Shown piece after piece: positions 51,262 through 61,191 of a DNA stretch of 64,000 bases. The DNA is from Nitrosospira multiformis (lineage in GTDB: Bacteria > Pseudomonadota > Gammaproteobacteria > Burkholderiales > Nitrosomonadaceae). How positions within the stretch are numbered: position 1 is the stretch's first letter; each line of letters opens with the position of its first letter. The stretch spans positions 1 through 64,000 of the forward strand of contig NZ_FOCT01000007.1 of assembly GCF_900110185.1 (NCBI RefSeq), given 5' to 3'. The position numbers and the translations under genes are program-made. The notes beneath the pieces are model-generated. The model saw only the letters and a list, made by a program, of their open reading frames with translations. It searched no databases and was not told the origin of the DNA.

Positions 51262-53958
51262 CTAAGTCTTCGCCGAGCCCTGTTGCTTCCAAAACTCCGG
51301 AATCCCCTTCCGACATCGCCGCATCACCAGGTTCGCTACCAGGCCGGTCCAGCCGGTCTGGTGAGCGGCGCCTAAACCCTGCCCGGTTTCACCGTGAAAA
51401 TACTCATGGAACAGCAGCAGGTCGCGCCAGTGAGGATCGGTCTGATGCGGACTCTTTTCGGGGAAGGCCGGGATCAGGCCGGATTCATCACGGCGGAAAA
51501 TATCCACCAGCCGTTCCGTCAGCGTATTGGCAGCGGATTTGAGGTCGATTTCGCAATGATTCAGGCAGGGCGCAGGAAAAGTAAAGGCATCCCCCAGGTA
51601 ACGGTGCATCTTTTCGATAGTCTGAATCAGCAGATAGTTGGTCTGCATCCACACCGGCCCACGCCAGTTCGAGTTACCGCCGAAAAGAGGGGAGTCGGAT
51701 TCGCCGGGAACATAACGGATGACAGCATTGCCGATGCCCGGGATATGACCAGGACTCCCTTGCGTGGCATGCCGCTTGGAGACGCTGCGCACCCCATGGG
51801 GTGAAAAGAACTCTTCTTCATCAAAAATCCGGGGCAATATCTTGACGAACATCGCAGGGGTCACCAGGGAGAGCAGATGCTCACCCCGCTCGTTGGTATC
51901 GATGGGGCAGGCGCATATTACGCTCCCATCGAACATGCCGCCCTTGTGTTCCCATAGCAGTGCGGTGAAACGTTTGCAGTTTGCAAGCAGCCGAGCATCC
52001 ACGACCTCACACGCAAACAGCGGAATGATGCCCACCCAGGAGAAAACGTCGATGCGGTGCGTGCTTCCATCCGGCTCTACGACGAGATCCTTGAAGAAGC
52101 CGTCGGTGTCGTCCCACAGGGAAACGCCCGCTCCGGTATGTCCGGCAATCGTATTGGCAATTGCCAGGAACTGGCTATAGGATTGGACAGCGATATTCTC
52201 ATAGGCTGCGTCTTCCACCGCAATTTCCAGTGCCATGACAGTCAATTGCAGGGAAAACATCGCCATCCAGCCGGTCGCATCAGCCTGTTTGAGTGTGTAA
52301 CCTGGCGGGAGCGGCTCGGAGCGATTGTATACCGAGATATTGTCCAGTCCGAGGAATCCTCCCTCGAATACATTCGTGCCTGTTGAATCCTTGAGATTGA
52401 TCCACCAGGTATGATTCAGCAAAAGCTTGTGCAGCACGCGTTTGAGGAAACCGATATCACCCCTGCCGCGCTGCACCCGCTCGGCCCGGAATACCTTGAG
52501 CGCGCCCATTGCTTGCACCGGCGGATTCGCATCGCTAAATGTCCATTCATATGCGGGGATTTGCCCGTTGGGATGCAGGTAGTTTTCATTCAGCAGCAGT
52601 TCGATCTGTTCCTTGGCAAAATCCACGTCGATGAGCGCCAGCGTCGCGCAGTGAAATGCGAGGTCCCAGGCGGCAAACCAGGGATACTCCCACGTGTCCG
52701 GCATGGAAATGACATGGCTCGCCTTGAGGTGGGGCCACGCGTGGTTGCGCACCTGCTGCCTTGATGCGGGCGGTGTTGCCTGGTCCCCTTTCAGCCAGTC
52801 GGAGACGTCGTAGTGATAGAACTGCTTGGTCCATATCATGCCCGCCAGTGCTTGCCGCAGGATGCGCTGATCCTCGGCGGGCGCCTCGTCTGTCAGGAAC
52901 GTGTGGAAAAAAGCATCTGCTTCGGCGCGGCGCTGCGCAAAAATCCTGTCCTGATTTTCGAATGGCTGAAGATAGGGCTCCGCCGTGAGCACTAGCTCGA
53001 TCATGCCTGTCTTGCCGGGCGGGATTGCGAGTTTATGCGCTGCGCCGAATTTTGTTCCCTTTTTCGTGGGATTTACAGCGGATTGCTCACCCTGCACGAG
53101 ATAACGGTGAAAGGCATCTTTGACATAAGGTCCGGCAGTGGGTACTCCCCATAACCTGGTATTGTTGGTTTCATTCTCCGTATAGAGAAGATCGGCTTGC
53201 TGTCGGCCATAGAGATAGTAGTGTCGCAGTGCGGGATGCTCTGCCATCACCGCCCAGGCAGCATTCTGGGGCGCGGAGATGGCGTGCAGGAGAGGTTTTA
53301 CCTCATCTTTTCCGGACCAGGACCAGTAATTGCGAAACCACAATTGCGGCAGCAGCCACAGTAAAGCTTCCTCTTTCCCACGGTTGCTCGCAACTATACG
53401 GATGTGCAGTTCATGAGGGGACGCCTTGGCGTAGAAGACTTCCACATCCCAATACTGGTCTTCCGAGAAAGCGCCGCTGTCAATCAGGTTGAACGGTGAC
53501 TCCCCACGCGAACGCCGGGCATTTTCCTCGATCAGCTGCGTATAGGGGAATGGGGATTGCGGGTATTTATAGAGGTAATGAAGCCACGCGTGAGAAGGCG
53601 TTGCGTCGAGGTAGAAATAGCATTCCTTTACATCTTCTCCCCGATTACCCTGGTGTCCGGTGAGACCGAAGGCGCGCTCCTTGAGGATGGCATCCTTGCC
53701 GTTCCAGAGCGCCAGTGAAAAACAGAGATGCTGCGCTTCGTCCGAGATACCGCCCAGCCCGTCCTCATTCCAGCGGTAAGCACGCGAACGTGCCTGGTCA
53801 TGGTCGAAATATTCCCAGGGCGTTCCATCCGGACCGTAGTCCTCCCGCACGGTGCCCCATGCGCGTTCTGAGAGGTAAGGTCCCCATAGACGCCAGGCTT
53901 CCCGGCCTTGCCGCTGGTTTTCCAATCGCTGCCGTTCGGCATCCGGGGAGATGGACAT
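51262..53958 (-). CDS. Glycoside hydrolase of the MGH1/GH63-like (alpha/alpha)6-barrel family
   Basis: An 898-residue cytosolic protein with no signal peptide. The N-terminal ~350 residues form a beta-sandwich domain, and residues ~370-890 the (alpha/alpha)6 catalytic barrel. Recognisable barrel segments are [12 protein letters not shown] (~residue 425, the Asp being the likely general acid), [19 protein letters not shown] (~765), and [13 protein letters not shown] (~853, the likely general base Glu). Relatives include mannosyl-oligosaccharide glucosidase and glucosylglycerate or mannosylglycerate hydrolases, so a role in breaking down an intracellular glucoside or compatible solute is plausible; the substrate is not known. 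A GGAG sequence precedes the start. It ends 1 bp before mutS, an unusual neighbour. Confidence 0.8.
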   Translation of the reverse strand: MSISPDAERQRLENQRQGREAWRLWGPYLSERAWGTVREDYGPDGTPWEYFDHDQARSRAYRWNEDGLGGISDEAQHLCFSLALWNGKDAILKERAFGLTGHQGNRGEDVKECYFYLDATPSHAWLHYLYKYPQSPFPYTQLIEENARRSRGESPFNLIDSGAFSEDQYWDVEVFYAKASPHELHIRIVASNRGKEEALLWLLPQLWFRNYWSWSGKDEVKPLLHAISAPQNAAWAVMAEHPALRHYYLYGRQQADLLYTENETNNTRLWGVPTAGPYVKDAFHRYLVQGEQSAVNPTKKGTKFGAAHKLAIPPGKTGMIELVLTAEPYLQPFENQDRIFAQRRAEADAFFHTFLTDEAPAEDQRILRQALAGMIWTKQFYHYDVSDWLKGDQATPPASRQQVRNHAWPHLKASHVISMPDTWEYPWFAAWDLAFHCATLALIDVDFAKEQIELLLNENYLHPNGQIPAYEWTFSDANPPVQAMGALKVFRAERVQRGRGDIGFLKRVLHKLLLNHTWWINLKDSTGTNVFEGGFLGLDNISVYNRSEPLPPGYTLKQADATGWMAMFSLQLTVMALEIAVEDAAYENIAVQSYSQFLAIANTIAGHTGAGVSLWDDTDGFFKDLVVEPDGSTHRIDVFSWVGIIPLFACEVVDARLLANCKRFTALLWEHKGGMFDGSVICACPIDTNERGEHLLSLVTPAMFVKILPRIFDEEEFFSPHGVRSVSKRHATQGSPGHIPGIGNAVIRYVPGESDSPLFGGNSNWRGPVWMQTNYLLIQTIEKMHRYLGDAFTFPAPCLNHCEIDLKSAANTLTERLVDIFRRDESGLIPAFPEKSPHQTDPHWRDLLLFHEYFHGETGQGLGAAHQTGWTGLVANLVMRRCRKGIPEFWKQQGSAKT

Positions 53959-54082
53959 GATGTTATTTCTCCGGTTGTTTCACACACCTTCCTCGGGCTG
54001 CCTGCCAGGATTGACAGCGACGGGTCGCCCCAGGAAAACGGAGATTACTGCTTCCGTCTTTTCACGGACGTCCCCGCACGCA

Positions 54083-54904
54083 TCATCCCGCGCCTTGAGT
54101 CGTCTTCAGTTCCGGTGTCAGGTGCGGGGCAATAACCTGCAACAGTTGGCCGAAGACTTTCGGATTACCCGCAACCACATTGCCGCTTTGCAGATAGGTA
54201 TCGTTGCCTTCCATGTCTCCCACCAGTCCGCCCGCCTCGGTAATGAGCAGGCAGCCAGCCGCCATATCCCAGGCTGACAGCCCAAACTCCCAGAAGCCAT
54301 CGTATCGTCCTGCCGCGACGTAGGCGAGGTCGAGGGCGGCGGAACCGGGGCGTCGGATCCCCGCCACCCGGGGCATGATATCCTTGAACATGGCAAGATA
54401 GGCCTCGGCATGCGTGAATTCGCGAAACGGGAAGCCTGTGCCGATCAGGCAGTCGCCAAGCTTGCTGCGCTTGCTCACGCGCAAGCGATGGTCATTTAGA
54501 TAGGCGCCTGCTCCCCGGCTTGCGGTGAATAATTCGTTGGCGGCCGGGTTGTAGACCACTGCCTGCGACAAAACGCTTTTATGCATCAATGCGATCGAAA
54601 CCGAGTAATGCGGGAAACCATGAAGAAAATTGGTGGTACCGTCCAGGGGGTCGATGATCCACTGATATTCAGACTTGCTAGGATCACCTTGAGCGCCGCT
54701 TTCTTCTGCTAGAATGGAATGGCTGGGATAGGCATCGAGCAGCGTCTCGATAACCGCGTCTTCTGCGGCGCCGTCTACTTCGCTGACAAAATCGTTGTGC
54801 GCCTTGCGCGAGACATTCAGTAAATCCAGGTTCTGTGCAGCACGATTGATGATGCTGCCTGCGCGGCGCGCGGCCCTTACCGCGATGGTGAGCATGGGAT
54901 GCAT
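54083..54904 (-). CDS. suhB: Inositol-1-monophosphatase family protein SuhB
   Basis: A 273-residue Mg2+-dependent phosphatase. The metal site is intact: the Glu pair in AEESGAQGD, the [17 protein letters not shown] signature, and [15 protein letters not shown] near the end. In E. coli SuhB also joins the rRNA antitermination complex, so the cellular role may not be inositol turnover. It is divergent from trmJ with 229 bp between, as in many proteobacteria, where suhB and trmJ are neighbours. Confidence 0.95.
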   Translation of the reverse strand: MHPMLTIAVRAARRAGSIINRAAQNLDLLNVSRKAHNDFVSEVDGAAEDAVIETLLDAYPSHSILAEESGAQGDPSKSEYQWIIDPLDGTTNFLHGFPHYSVSIALMHKSVLSQAVVYNPAANELFTASRGAGAYLNDHRLRVSKRSKLGDCLIGTGFPFREFTHAEAYLAMFKDIMPRVAGIRRPGSAALDLAYVAAGRYDGFWEFGLSAWDMAAGCLLITEAGGLVGDMEGNDTYLQSGNVVAGNPKVFGQLLQVIAPHLTPELKTTQGAG

Positions 54905-55133
54905 TTGTCGGAATTCAAAATAAAGTGAATCGTGGATTTTAACCCAGATAATCCATCAGGACGCGAGATGATGACGGGGCAGGTGGCGAGACGATTCTAT
55001 CAATCGGGAAAAACCCGCAGCCTGCTCCATGAATCCGAGCGGGCGGTGAAATGGCTACAAACTGACTGCTACGCTCGCACAGCCTCAGGAGGCCATCTCT
55101 AGTGGAGTCTTTGATGGGCTATCCGGATTAAGT

Positions 55134-55961
55134 GTGAATCCCCTCCATCTGCTCGATAAAGTCCGAATTATCCTGAGCCATACCACCCATCCCGGTAACA
55201 TCGGGGGAGCGGCCCGGGCAATGAAGACCATGGGGCTGGATTCGCTCTATCTTGTGAATCCCAGGTTTTTCCCTGACAAGGAAGCTGAAAGACGGGCCAC
55301 CGGCGCATTGGATATTCTCCATAAGGCAAAAGTCTGCGACACGCTCGATGAAGCGCTCAGCGGTACTGTTCTGGCAGCGGCAGTAACGGCCCGACAACGC
55401 GATCTCTCCCATGAAGTTTTTGATGGCCGGCAGGGTGCGGCCAAACTGCTCGATCTTGCGCAAAAGGATTTCGTTGCGCTGGTGTTCGGTACGGAAATGT
55501 CCGGACTTACCACGCTTGAAGTCAGCAAGTGCCAGATTATCATCCATATTCCAGCCAACCCGGAATATTCATCTCTCAATCTTGCCAGCGCTGTGCAGGT
55601 CATGGCGTACGAATTACGCACGGCCTGCATGGGTTTGGTGGAAACCACGCCTGCTTCGTCGACCCTGCGTGGCGGCGGGATGGCGGCCACGTTCGATGAA
55701 ATCGAGTTGCTTTACGCCCACCTGGAGCAAGTCGCGATCAGTAGCGGTTTTCTCGATCCACAGGAGCCGAAACGGCTGATGCAGCGCATGCGAAGGCTGT
55801 TTGCCCGCGCGCGGCTGGAAAAGGAGGAGCTCAATATATTACGAGGGATACTGAGCGCCTGTGAGAAGCGGATGCAGGCGAAGGCTGCTGCTTTCCCGCT
55901 TACTCCTGATGCCCCTGATGTTCCTGATACCTCTGATGCTCCCGGATGCGAACGAAATTGA
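55134..55961 (+). CDS. trmJ: tRNA (cytidine/uridine-2'-O-)-methyltransferase TrmJ
   Basis: A 275-residue SPOUT methyltransferase that methylates the ribose of base 32 in the tRNA anticodon loop. The knotted-fold motifs are ILSHTTHPGNIGGAARAMKT at the N-terminus, LVFGTEMSGLTTLE (~120) and SSLNLASAVQVMAYE (~145-160). The C-terminal ~25 residues end in a short PD-rich repeat (APDVPDTSDAPG), coded by repeated CCTGAT units, that looks like a slippage tail. The start is GTG 55134. It lies next to suhB, which faces away. Confidence 0.93.
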   Translation: MNPLHLLDKVRIILSHTTHPGNIGGAARAMKTMGLDSLYLVNPRFFPDKEAERRATGALDILHKAKVCDTLDEALSGTVLAAAVTARQRDLSHEVFDGRQGAAKLLDLAQKDFVALVFGTEMSGLTTLEVSKCQIIIHIPANPEYSSLNLASAVQVMAYELRTACMGLVETTPASSTLRGGGMAATFDEIELLYAHLEQVAISSGFLDPQEPKRLMQRMRRLFARARLEKEELNILRGILSACEKRMQAKAAAFPLTPDAPDVPDTSDAPGCERN

Positions 55962-56020
55962 ATGATGACGGGAAGAGTTGACGGCAGTCAGGTTTAAACG
56001 AAAGTAGCCGGACAAAATAG

Positions 56021-56049
56021 TTGACCATGACAAAGGGGATTTATATACT
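56021..56049 (+). promoter_or_regulatory. Strong sigma-70-type promoter of iscR
   Basis: TTGACC (56021-56026) and TATACT (56044-56049) are separated by exactly 17 bp, each one base from consensus. Transcription would begin near 56056, about 200 nt before the iscR start. Confidence 0.7.
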
Positions 56050-56069
56050 TGATCAATGTTGTCGGGTAT
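56045..56069. promoter_or_regulatory. iscR: Candidate IscR type-1 binding site
   Basis: The 25-bp sequence starts ATACTTGA and ends GTCGGGTAT, matching the two conserved half-sites of IscR type-1 boxes at their normal spacing; the middle bases are more variable. It overlaps the -10 element and the start point, the position from which [2Fe-2S]-IscR represses its own operon. This supports the identity of the next gene as iscR. Confidence 0.65.
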
Positions 56070-56257
56070 TGGAATTGTTTACGTGAGAAAGGCGTTCGGA
56101 GGGAGCATCTGCATTCAGGATGGGTGCGCGACGGGCGCTTTCGTTGAATTGAATCAGGAAGATTTGTTCTGAACGCTTTGTTCCGGCAACTCTGCGGGAT
56201 TTGTCGCCGATTATTTTGTGGTTTCACTCAGTGTCAATTTCTATTCGGGAGCAGAAA

Positions 56258-56731
56258 ATGCGGTTAACAACCAAGGGCCGTTTTGCAGTAACGGCAATGA
56301 TCGATCTTGCGTTGCACAGCGCGGACGGGCCGGTTACATTGGCGGGTATCAGTGAACGTCAGAAAATTTCATTGTCTTATCTTGAGCAGTTGTTCGGAAA
56401 GCTGCGGCGCAGCAAGCTGGTAGGCAGTGTGCGCGGCCCTGGCGGTGGCTACCACCTGACCAAACCGATGAACGAGGTATCTGTAGTAGACATTATTCTG
56501 GCCGTGGATGAGCCTATCGACGCCACTCAATGCGGAGGCAAGGAAAACTGCCACAATGATCAGCGCTGCATGACCCACGATCTATGGGCGAACCTGAATG
56601 CGCGGATACGCGATTACCTGGCGCTGGTTACACTGGAGCAGCTCGTATCAAATCCCAAGGTGAAGGATATTGCTGTCTTGCAGGATGTGAGAGTCTGCTC
56701 CTCCTCGCAACATCGTACAGTTCCTGCTTGA
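56258..56731 (+). CDS. iscR: Iron-sulfur cluster regulator IscR (Rrf2 family)
   Basis: A 157-residue winged-helix regulator that senses [2Fe-2S] supply. MRLTTKGRFAVTAMIDLAL is the family N-terminus, the DNA-contacting helix is ISLSYLEQLFGKLRRS, the wing is GPGGGYHL, and the three cluster cysteines are Cys92, Cys98 and Cys104, the same numbering as in E. coli IscR. The ATG at 56258 is chosen since the upstream frame is not conserved. The promoter carries a matching type-1 box, so it probably represses itself. It is followed after 64 bp by a cysteine desulfurase, but no iscU, iscA, hscBA or fdx follows. Confidence 0.93.
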   Translation: MRLTTKGRFAVTAMIDLALHSADGPVTLAGISERQKISLSYLEQLFGKLRRSKLVGSVRGPGGGYHLTKPMNEVSVVDIILAVDEPIDATQCGGKENCHNDQRCMTHDLWANLNARIRDYLALVTLEQLVSNPKVKDIAVLQDVRVCSSSQHRTVPA

Positions 56732-56795
56732 ACGGTAGCAGCCTGGTGGTTTCAAGTCCGATTTTCCATTTCGACGAGTTTGAAGGATCCGGGCG

Positions 56796-57953
56796 ATGAC
56801 TTACGCCTATTTCGACCATAACGCTACGACTGCTGTCGATAAAACCGCGCTTGATATCATGTTGCCGTATTTCCAGGAGGAGTACGGCAATCCCTCCAGC
56901 CGGCATGCTCCTGGCATTGCAGCTCGCCGGGCGGTTGATCGCGCGCGGGAGCAGGTGGCGGATGCAGTGGGGGTGCAGCCGTCGCAGGTGGTTTTCACCA
57001 GCGGCGGATCGGAAGCCAATAACCTGTTCATTCAGGGCGCCGCGGGTTACATGAAGCCGGGACAGATTGCGATAAGCGCGATTGAGCATCCCTGCGTGAT
57101 GAAAACTGCGCAGGAATTGGCGCGTGCTTCGCGCGGAAGCTGGAATCTGCGTCGGCTGGCAGTCGATAATCAGGGACGACTGGACCCGGCCGATCTTGAC
57201 GAGGCACTGTCGCATCAACAGTCGGGACTGGTTTCAGTCATGCTGGCAAACAACGAAACAGGCGTGATTCAGGATGTTTCGATGGTGGCGGAGAAGGCCC
57301 GCGCGCGAGGTGCCTGGATTCACACGGACGCAGTACAGGCGTTTGGCAAGATACCTGTCGATTTTGCCTCGCTCAATGTACATGTCCTGACACTGTCGTC
57401 CCACAAAATTTACGGTCCCAAGGGCGCCGCGGCGCTTATCATGGATAAGCGACTCCTGCTCAAACCTCTCATCTACGGCGGGGGGCATGAAGGCGGATTG
57501 CGTTCGGGTACCGAAAACGTTCCCGCAATTGTGGGATTTGGCGTGGCCTGTGAGTTAGTCAAGAGACGAATAGCGGAACATACCACGCATATCTCGGCAT
57601 TGCGCCAGCAACTGGAGCGGGGCCTGCTGGAGATGGGCGGGACTGTTTTTGGTCTCGGCGCTTCCCGTCTGCCCAACACCTGCTATTTTGCGCTACCGGG
57701 TATCGAAGGAGATACTCTGGTAGTACGTCTCGATAAGGCGGGTTTCGCGGTGGCAAGCGGCGCGGCCTGTTCCAGCGTCAACCCCGGCCGAAGCCATGTG
57801 CTGGAAGCGATGGGGGTGGATCCCACCTTGACTCGTTGCGCTGTGCGGGTAAGCCTGGGCGCCTCCAATTCTTCGGAGCAGGTTGCTGATTTCCTTCGCG
57901 CTCTCAGTGCTATCGTGGGGGAACTGGAGCAGATGAGCGCACTTTCGATCTGA
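56796..57953 (+). CDS. Cysteine desulfurase, IscS/NifS family
   Basis: A 385-residue PLP enzyme that takes sulfur from cysteine for Fe-S clusters and tRNA thiolation. The PLP lysine is in LSSHKIYGPKG (~205-215), with the HTDAVQAFGK segment before it. The persulfide cysteine is in VASGAACSSVNPGRSHVL (~328). The tail after the active loop is of the NifS-like rather than the classical IscS form. It probably shares the iscR promoter. The next 690 bp contain no iscU, so the normal partner scaffold must be encoded elsewhere. Confidence 0.9.
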   Translation: MTYAYFDHNATTAVDKTALDIMLPYFQEEYGNPSSRHAPGIAARRAVDRAREQVADAVGVQPSQVVFTSGGSEANNLFIQGAAGYMKPGQIAISAIEHPCVMKTAQELARASRGSWNLRRLAVDNQGRLDPADLDEALSHQQSGLVSVMLANNETGVIQDVSMVAEKARARGAWIHTDAVQAFGKIPVDFASLNVHVLTLSSHKIYGPKGAAALIMDKRLLLKPLIYGGGHEGGLRSGTENVPAIVGFGVACELVKRRIAEHTTHISALRQQLERGLLEMGGTVFGLGASRLPNTCYFALPGIEGDTLVVRLDKAGFAVASGAACSSVNPGRSHVLEAMGVDPTLTRCAVRVSLGASNSSEQVADFLRALSAIVGELEQMSALSI

Positions 57954-58229
57954 CTGTTTCGCTTGATCCCCGTGAGGAGAGAGCCCTCGCATGGTTAGTA
58001 GAGGTTAAAGAGGTTATACAAATCGTCCGCATTTGAGTGGCTGGATGCATCGAGTATAAAGCGTTAAAAAGCTTTTACGAATCTCTCCTCACAGTATTTC
58101 CCCATCCGTTTCTCTTCCTACTTCCACTCTCTTCCTGCTGCTGGCTGGAAATTAGCAGCCAAGGTCCTGAAAGATTTCTGTCACTGATTTAACGGATCGA
58201 AACTTTATTTGCCACCTTCTTTCAGTTCT

Positions 58230-58248
58230 TCCAGGATTACATCCTGGA
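58230..58248. repeat. 8-bp palindrome, TCCAGGAT-tac-ATCCTGGA
   Basis: A perfect inverted repeat with a 3-nt centre. It could be an operator or part of a degraded repeat element. Confidence 0.5.
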
Positions 58249-58306
58249 CTCCTCATCCCCGAACACCGGAGCGAGAAATTCCGGCACCTTGTCCCATGTC
58301 AAGATG

Positions 58307-58394
58307 TCGTCATGCCTGCCAAAGCGGGCATCCCGATTTTTTATGCAATGATATGATAAATCGATGGATTTCCGCTTCCGCGGAAATGATGATC
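58307..58394. repeat. REPIN/MITE-like paired-hairpin element
   Basis: Two short hairpins face each other: the first has arms 58312-58319 and 58324-58331 (ATGCCTGC, GCGGGCAT, CAAA loop) followed by six T; the second has arms 58368-58375 and 58380-58387 (ATTTCCGC, GCGGAAAT, TTCC loop). The outermost bases (TCGTCAT and ATGATGA) are also nearly complementary, so the whole element is roughly symmetric. This is the form of a REP-pair, a small dispersed element common in proteobacterial intergenic DNA. Confidence 0.6.
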
Positions 58395-58544
58395 AAGGTT
58401 TTGCTCAAGGGATTCTGTTCCTGCTACAAAACGGCTGCCTTTTGCCCGTGCACCCTCTGTCACCAATTTTATTCCGGACAGTAGCCTCTTCCGTAAATTT
58501 TTTTGTAGGGTCTTCCAGCCCATTCCCGGGCCCGTCTTTTTTAT

Positions 58545-58573
58545 CTGCCATCAGAACGATTTATGTTTATACT
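58545..58573 (+). promoter_or_regulatory. Promoter candidate for mlaA
   Basis: CTGCCA (58545-58550) and TATACT (58568-58573), separated by 17 bp, lie 71 bp before the mlaA start. Confidence 0.4.
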
Positions 58574-58644
58574 TTGCGTTAGATGCCTCGCCATGTTTCA
58601 TTGATCCGTATCCTTTTTGTCATTTTCATTCATAAAATAAATCC

Positions 58645-59433
58645 GTGACATATAACCGTATCACTGTCCTCTTGCTGCTTGCCGGCACAATGCTCGTCAC
58701 AGGATGTGCTACTACCCGCACGCAGGGATCGACAGCGCCCAACGATCAGAACACAGACTATACGGATCCGATCGACCCATTTGAGGGTATCAATCGCAAG
58801 TTTTACACTTTTACCGACGTGATCGACCGGAAACTCATTGAACCGGTGGCGGAGGTTTATATTGACCACGTCCCCGTCCCGGTGCAGCGCTCGGTCGGGA
58901 ATTTTTATGACAATATCCAGTACCCGAACGTCGTCCTGAATGATTTCCTACAAGGCAAGGTACGCCAGGGATTTCGTGACGGTTTGCGCTTCGTCGTCAA
59001 TTCCACCATTGGTATCGCCGGGCTCTTTGATCCGGCTTCTTCCATGGGCTTCACCCAGCACGATGAAGATTTTGGACAAACACTGGGGGTGTGGGGGGTG
59101 AATGCAAACACTTACCTTTTTGTTCCCTTGCTTGGGCCTAGCAGCAATCGCGATGTTGCCTCATATCCAGTCGCTCTATTTACGAATGTCCTTTTCTATA
59201 TCGGAACTTATGTGATCGGTGCTCCCGTCACGGTGCCGCTTTCCGTTTTGGGTGTCATTGACAAGCGGGCAAGGTTGTCCGGCCCGATGAAAATCCGTGA
59301 TGAAGCAGCACTGGAGCCTTATCTGTTCGTACGCGACGCTTACTTGCAGCAGCGCAAGCATTTAATTTACGACGGAAATCCCCCTCCCGAGATTTATGAC
59401 GATCCCGCGGAGGAGGAGCCTGCGGTTAAATAG
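58645..59433 (+). CDS. mlaA: Outer-membrane lipoprotein MlaA (VacJ)
   Basis: A 262-residue lipoprotein of the Mla system that removes misplaced phospholipids from the outer leaflet. The signal peptide ends in lipobox LVTGC (Cys21). The family segments DPFEGINRKFYTFTDVIDR, NFYDNIQYPNVVLNDFLQGK, RFVVNSTIGIAGLFDPAS, FGQTLGVWGV and YLFVPLLGPSSNRD are complete. The start is GTG. In many bacteria mlaA lies in or near mlaFEDCB; here it stands alone. Confidence 0.95.
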   Translation: MTYNRITVLLLLAGTMLVTGCATTRTQGSTAPNDQNTDYTDPIDPFEGINRKFYTFTDVIDRKLIEPVAEVYIDHVPVPVQRSVGNFYDNIQYPNVVLNDFLQGKVRQGFRDGLRFVVNSTIGIAGLFDPASSMGFTQHDEDFGQTLGVWGVNANTYLFVPLLGPSSNRDVASYPVALFTNVLFYIGTYVIGAPVTVPLSVLGVIDKRARLSGPMKIRDEAALEPYLFVRDAYLQQRKHLIYDGNPPPEIYDDPAEEEPAVK

Positions 59434-59623
59434 CGCCCTATTAGTCGCCTGTTGCATTCGAACGGAATGGCGCATGAGTTCGAGGCATGCGAGCCGTACG
59501 TTTTTCTGCCTGACGGAGTAGTGCTCCGGTGGCGTATCCCTTGCAATCCTGCAAACGTGAGGCTGAGCAGGATGTATTGTCCTCCCATCTTCCTTACCCG
59601 TAAAAGCGCGAGGAGCGTCAACC

Positions 59624-60028
59624 ATGAGCGAGTTCGACCGAAGAATGGAACGTCCTGTTTCTGCTGGACTGCTTCATCTCACTCATCTCGTCTATCTGTT
59701 GCATGGTTTCAGCGTCCTGATGGGAATCCTGGGACCGGCATTCATCATTACGGCCTTTCTTACCGGCTGGCCCTCGATCATCGCTGTGATTCTCAACTAC
59801 GCGAAGCGGAGCGATGTGCGCGGCACCTGGCTTGATTCCCATTTCGGCTGGCAGATACGCACTTTCTGGTACACCTTGCTTTGGCTGGTAATTGCAGCCA
59901 TATTGTTTGCGACCATCATCGGCATCGTGCTTGCGTACATTCTCATCGTGGGCACGGGACTCTGGGTAGCGTACCGCCTCATTCGAGGCTGGCTTGCATT
60001 GACGGAGGGCAGGCCCATGCCGATGTAA
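59624..60028 (+). CDS. DUF4870-like membrane protein
   Basis: A 134-residue inner-membrane protein with three predicted membrane helices (~15-35, ~40-60, ~80-115). The loop SHFGWQIRTFW is typical of a short widespread family of conserved membrane proteins (DUF4870-like). AGGAGCG precedes the ATG. It lies 190 bp after mlaA on the same strand. The function is unknown. Confidence 0.7.
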   Translation: MSEFDRRMERPVSAGLLHLTHLVYLLHGFSVLMGILGPAFIITAFLTGWPSIIAVILNYAKRSDVRGTWLDSHFGWQIRTFWYTLLWLVIAAILFATIIGIVLAYILIVGTGLWVAYRLIRGWLALTEGRPMPM

Positions 60029-60411
60029 GCGCATACTTCAGCCAATCCAATCGTCCCGGCTTTTGTGTTCGCCTGTCCGGTTCTTTCCCCTTGCCCGGTT
60101 CGTTTCCATTTCTGTCATCTTTCTTTGCTGGTCTTCTCAATAGGACTTCGGACGTTTTATGTGTGCCACCGTACAGAATTCGGTAATTGCACTCGCTAAT
60201 ATCTAGCATTCTGATTCTCTGGGTAGCAGAGGTAGATGTCCTGAAATTGAAGAATGAAAATTGAAGACTTTCTTATGCCCGGAGAGGGACAGAGTTGTAA
60301 AGGAATAAGCTCCGGCCTAGGAATCTGCTAATACTGCTGTAAAACGACAAGCGTTATGGGCGACATGTACCGGCTACATTTTCCGATGCCAGACCTATAT
60401 TGAAGTTCATC
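60029..60411. other. Intergenic region upstream of the Crp/Fnr regulator
   Basis: About 380 bp. I see no gene, hairpin with T-run, or clear promoter pair (a TTGTAA and a TAATAC are present but 28 bp apart). Confidence 0.5.
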
Positions 60412-61191
60412 ATGCTTCCACCGCACAGTCCCAAGCAGAACAAGATTCTCGCAGCGCTGCCTCCCGGGAGCTACACCCGCTTGCTGCCTCTTCTTGAGCA
60501 TGTGCCCATGCCAGCCGGTCAAGTCATCTATGAGCCTGGTCTTCCTTTCAAATATGTGTATTTCCCAACAAACTCTGTAGTTGCACGTCTGTATGAGACG
60601 GCAAGCGGAGCGTGTACACAAACCGGACTCATCGGAAACGAGGGGTTGGTCGGTGTTTCGGCGCTGCTGGGTGGCGAAAACTATTCTGCTCGCGTCCTGG
60701 TGCTGAGCACCGGTAAGGGTTATCGCATTAAAACCAGCTTCGTAAGGGATGAGTTTGAGCTGGGCGACGAACTGAGGCAATTCGTCCTGCGCTTTGCCCA
60801 TGCTCTGATGGTCCAAACCGAACAGGTAGCCGTTTCCAATCGGTACCATACGGTTGATCAGCAGTTGAGTTATCTTTTATTGATGAGTCTGGATCGTCTG
60901 CCGGGAAATGAGCTTCATATAACCCACGAGCAGGCGGGAATCATGCTGGGCGTACGTCGCGAAAGTGTAACGGTTGCAGCGCACAAGCTTCAGGCAGCCG
61001 GTGCGATTCGCTGCCGCCGGGGACATCTTGCAGTTGCAGACCGCCAGCAACTGGAGGCAAGCGCGGGCGAGCAGTATGAAGTCGTAAAAAAAGAATACGA
61101 GTGTCTGGCAGCGTTTTATGCTTCGCATGCTGTCCATTCTTCCGAGTTGTCTCCTCCAAGATTCAAGCGGTTTTTTCAGTCAGCCGAGTAA
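60412..61191 (+). CDS. Crp/Fnr-family transcription regulator
   Basis: A 259-residue regulator. The N-terminal ~130 residues form a cyclic-nucleotide-binding-like beta barrel (PMPAGQVIYEPG, NEGLVGVSALLGG), then a dimer helix, and a C-terminal winged helix (~residues 175-235, with ITHEQAGIMLGVRRESVTVA as recognition region). The Cys pattern of FNR is absent, and the cAMP-binding Arg-Ser pair of CRP is not evident, so the signal is unknown. It is not the canonical fnr or crp. A TTG at 60400 would add four residues. A cytochrome c peroxidase-like gene follows on the same strand 208 bp later and may be a target. Confidence 0.82.
   Translation: MLPPHSPKQNKILAALPPGSYTRLLPLLEHVPMPAGQVIYEPGLPFKYVYFPTNSVVARLYETASGACTQTGLIGNEGLVGVSALLGGENYSARVLVLSTGKGYRIKTSFVRDEFELGDELRQFVLRFAHALMVQTEQVAVSNRYHTVDQQLSYLLLMSLDRLPGNELHITHEQAGIMLGVRRESVTVAAHKLQAAGAIRCRRGHLAVADRQQLEASAGEQYEVVKKEYECLAAFYASHAVHSSELSPPRFKRFFQSAE

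Larger units (their letters stand above)
55962..56257. other. iscR leader region
   Basis: A 296-bp gap holding a near-consensus promoter (56021-56049) and a 25-bp IscR-type site (56045-56069). The remaining ~190 nt form an untranslated leader in which I recognise no structure or gene. Confidence 0.6.
57954..58644. other. Large non-coding gap after the cysteine desulfurase
   Basis: A 691-bp gap where iscU would normally be. It holds an 8-bp palindrome at 58230-58248, a paired-hairpin element at 58307-58394 and a promoter-like pair at 58545-58573. No frame looks like IscU, IscA or another Fe-S gene. Confidence 0.6.
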
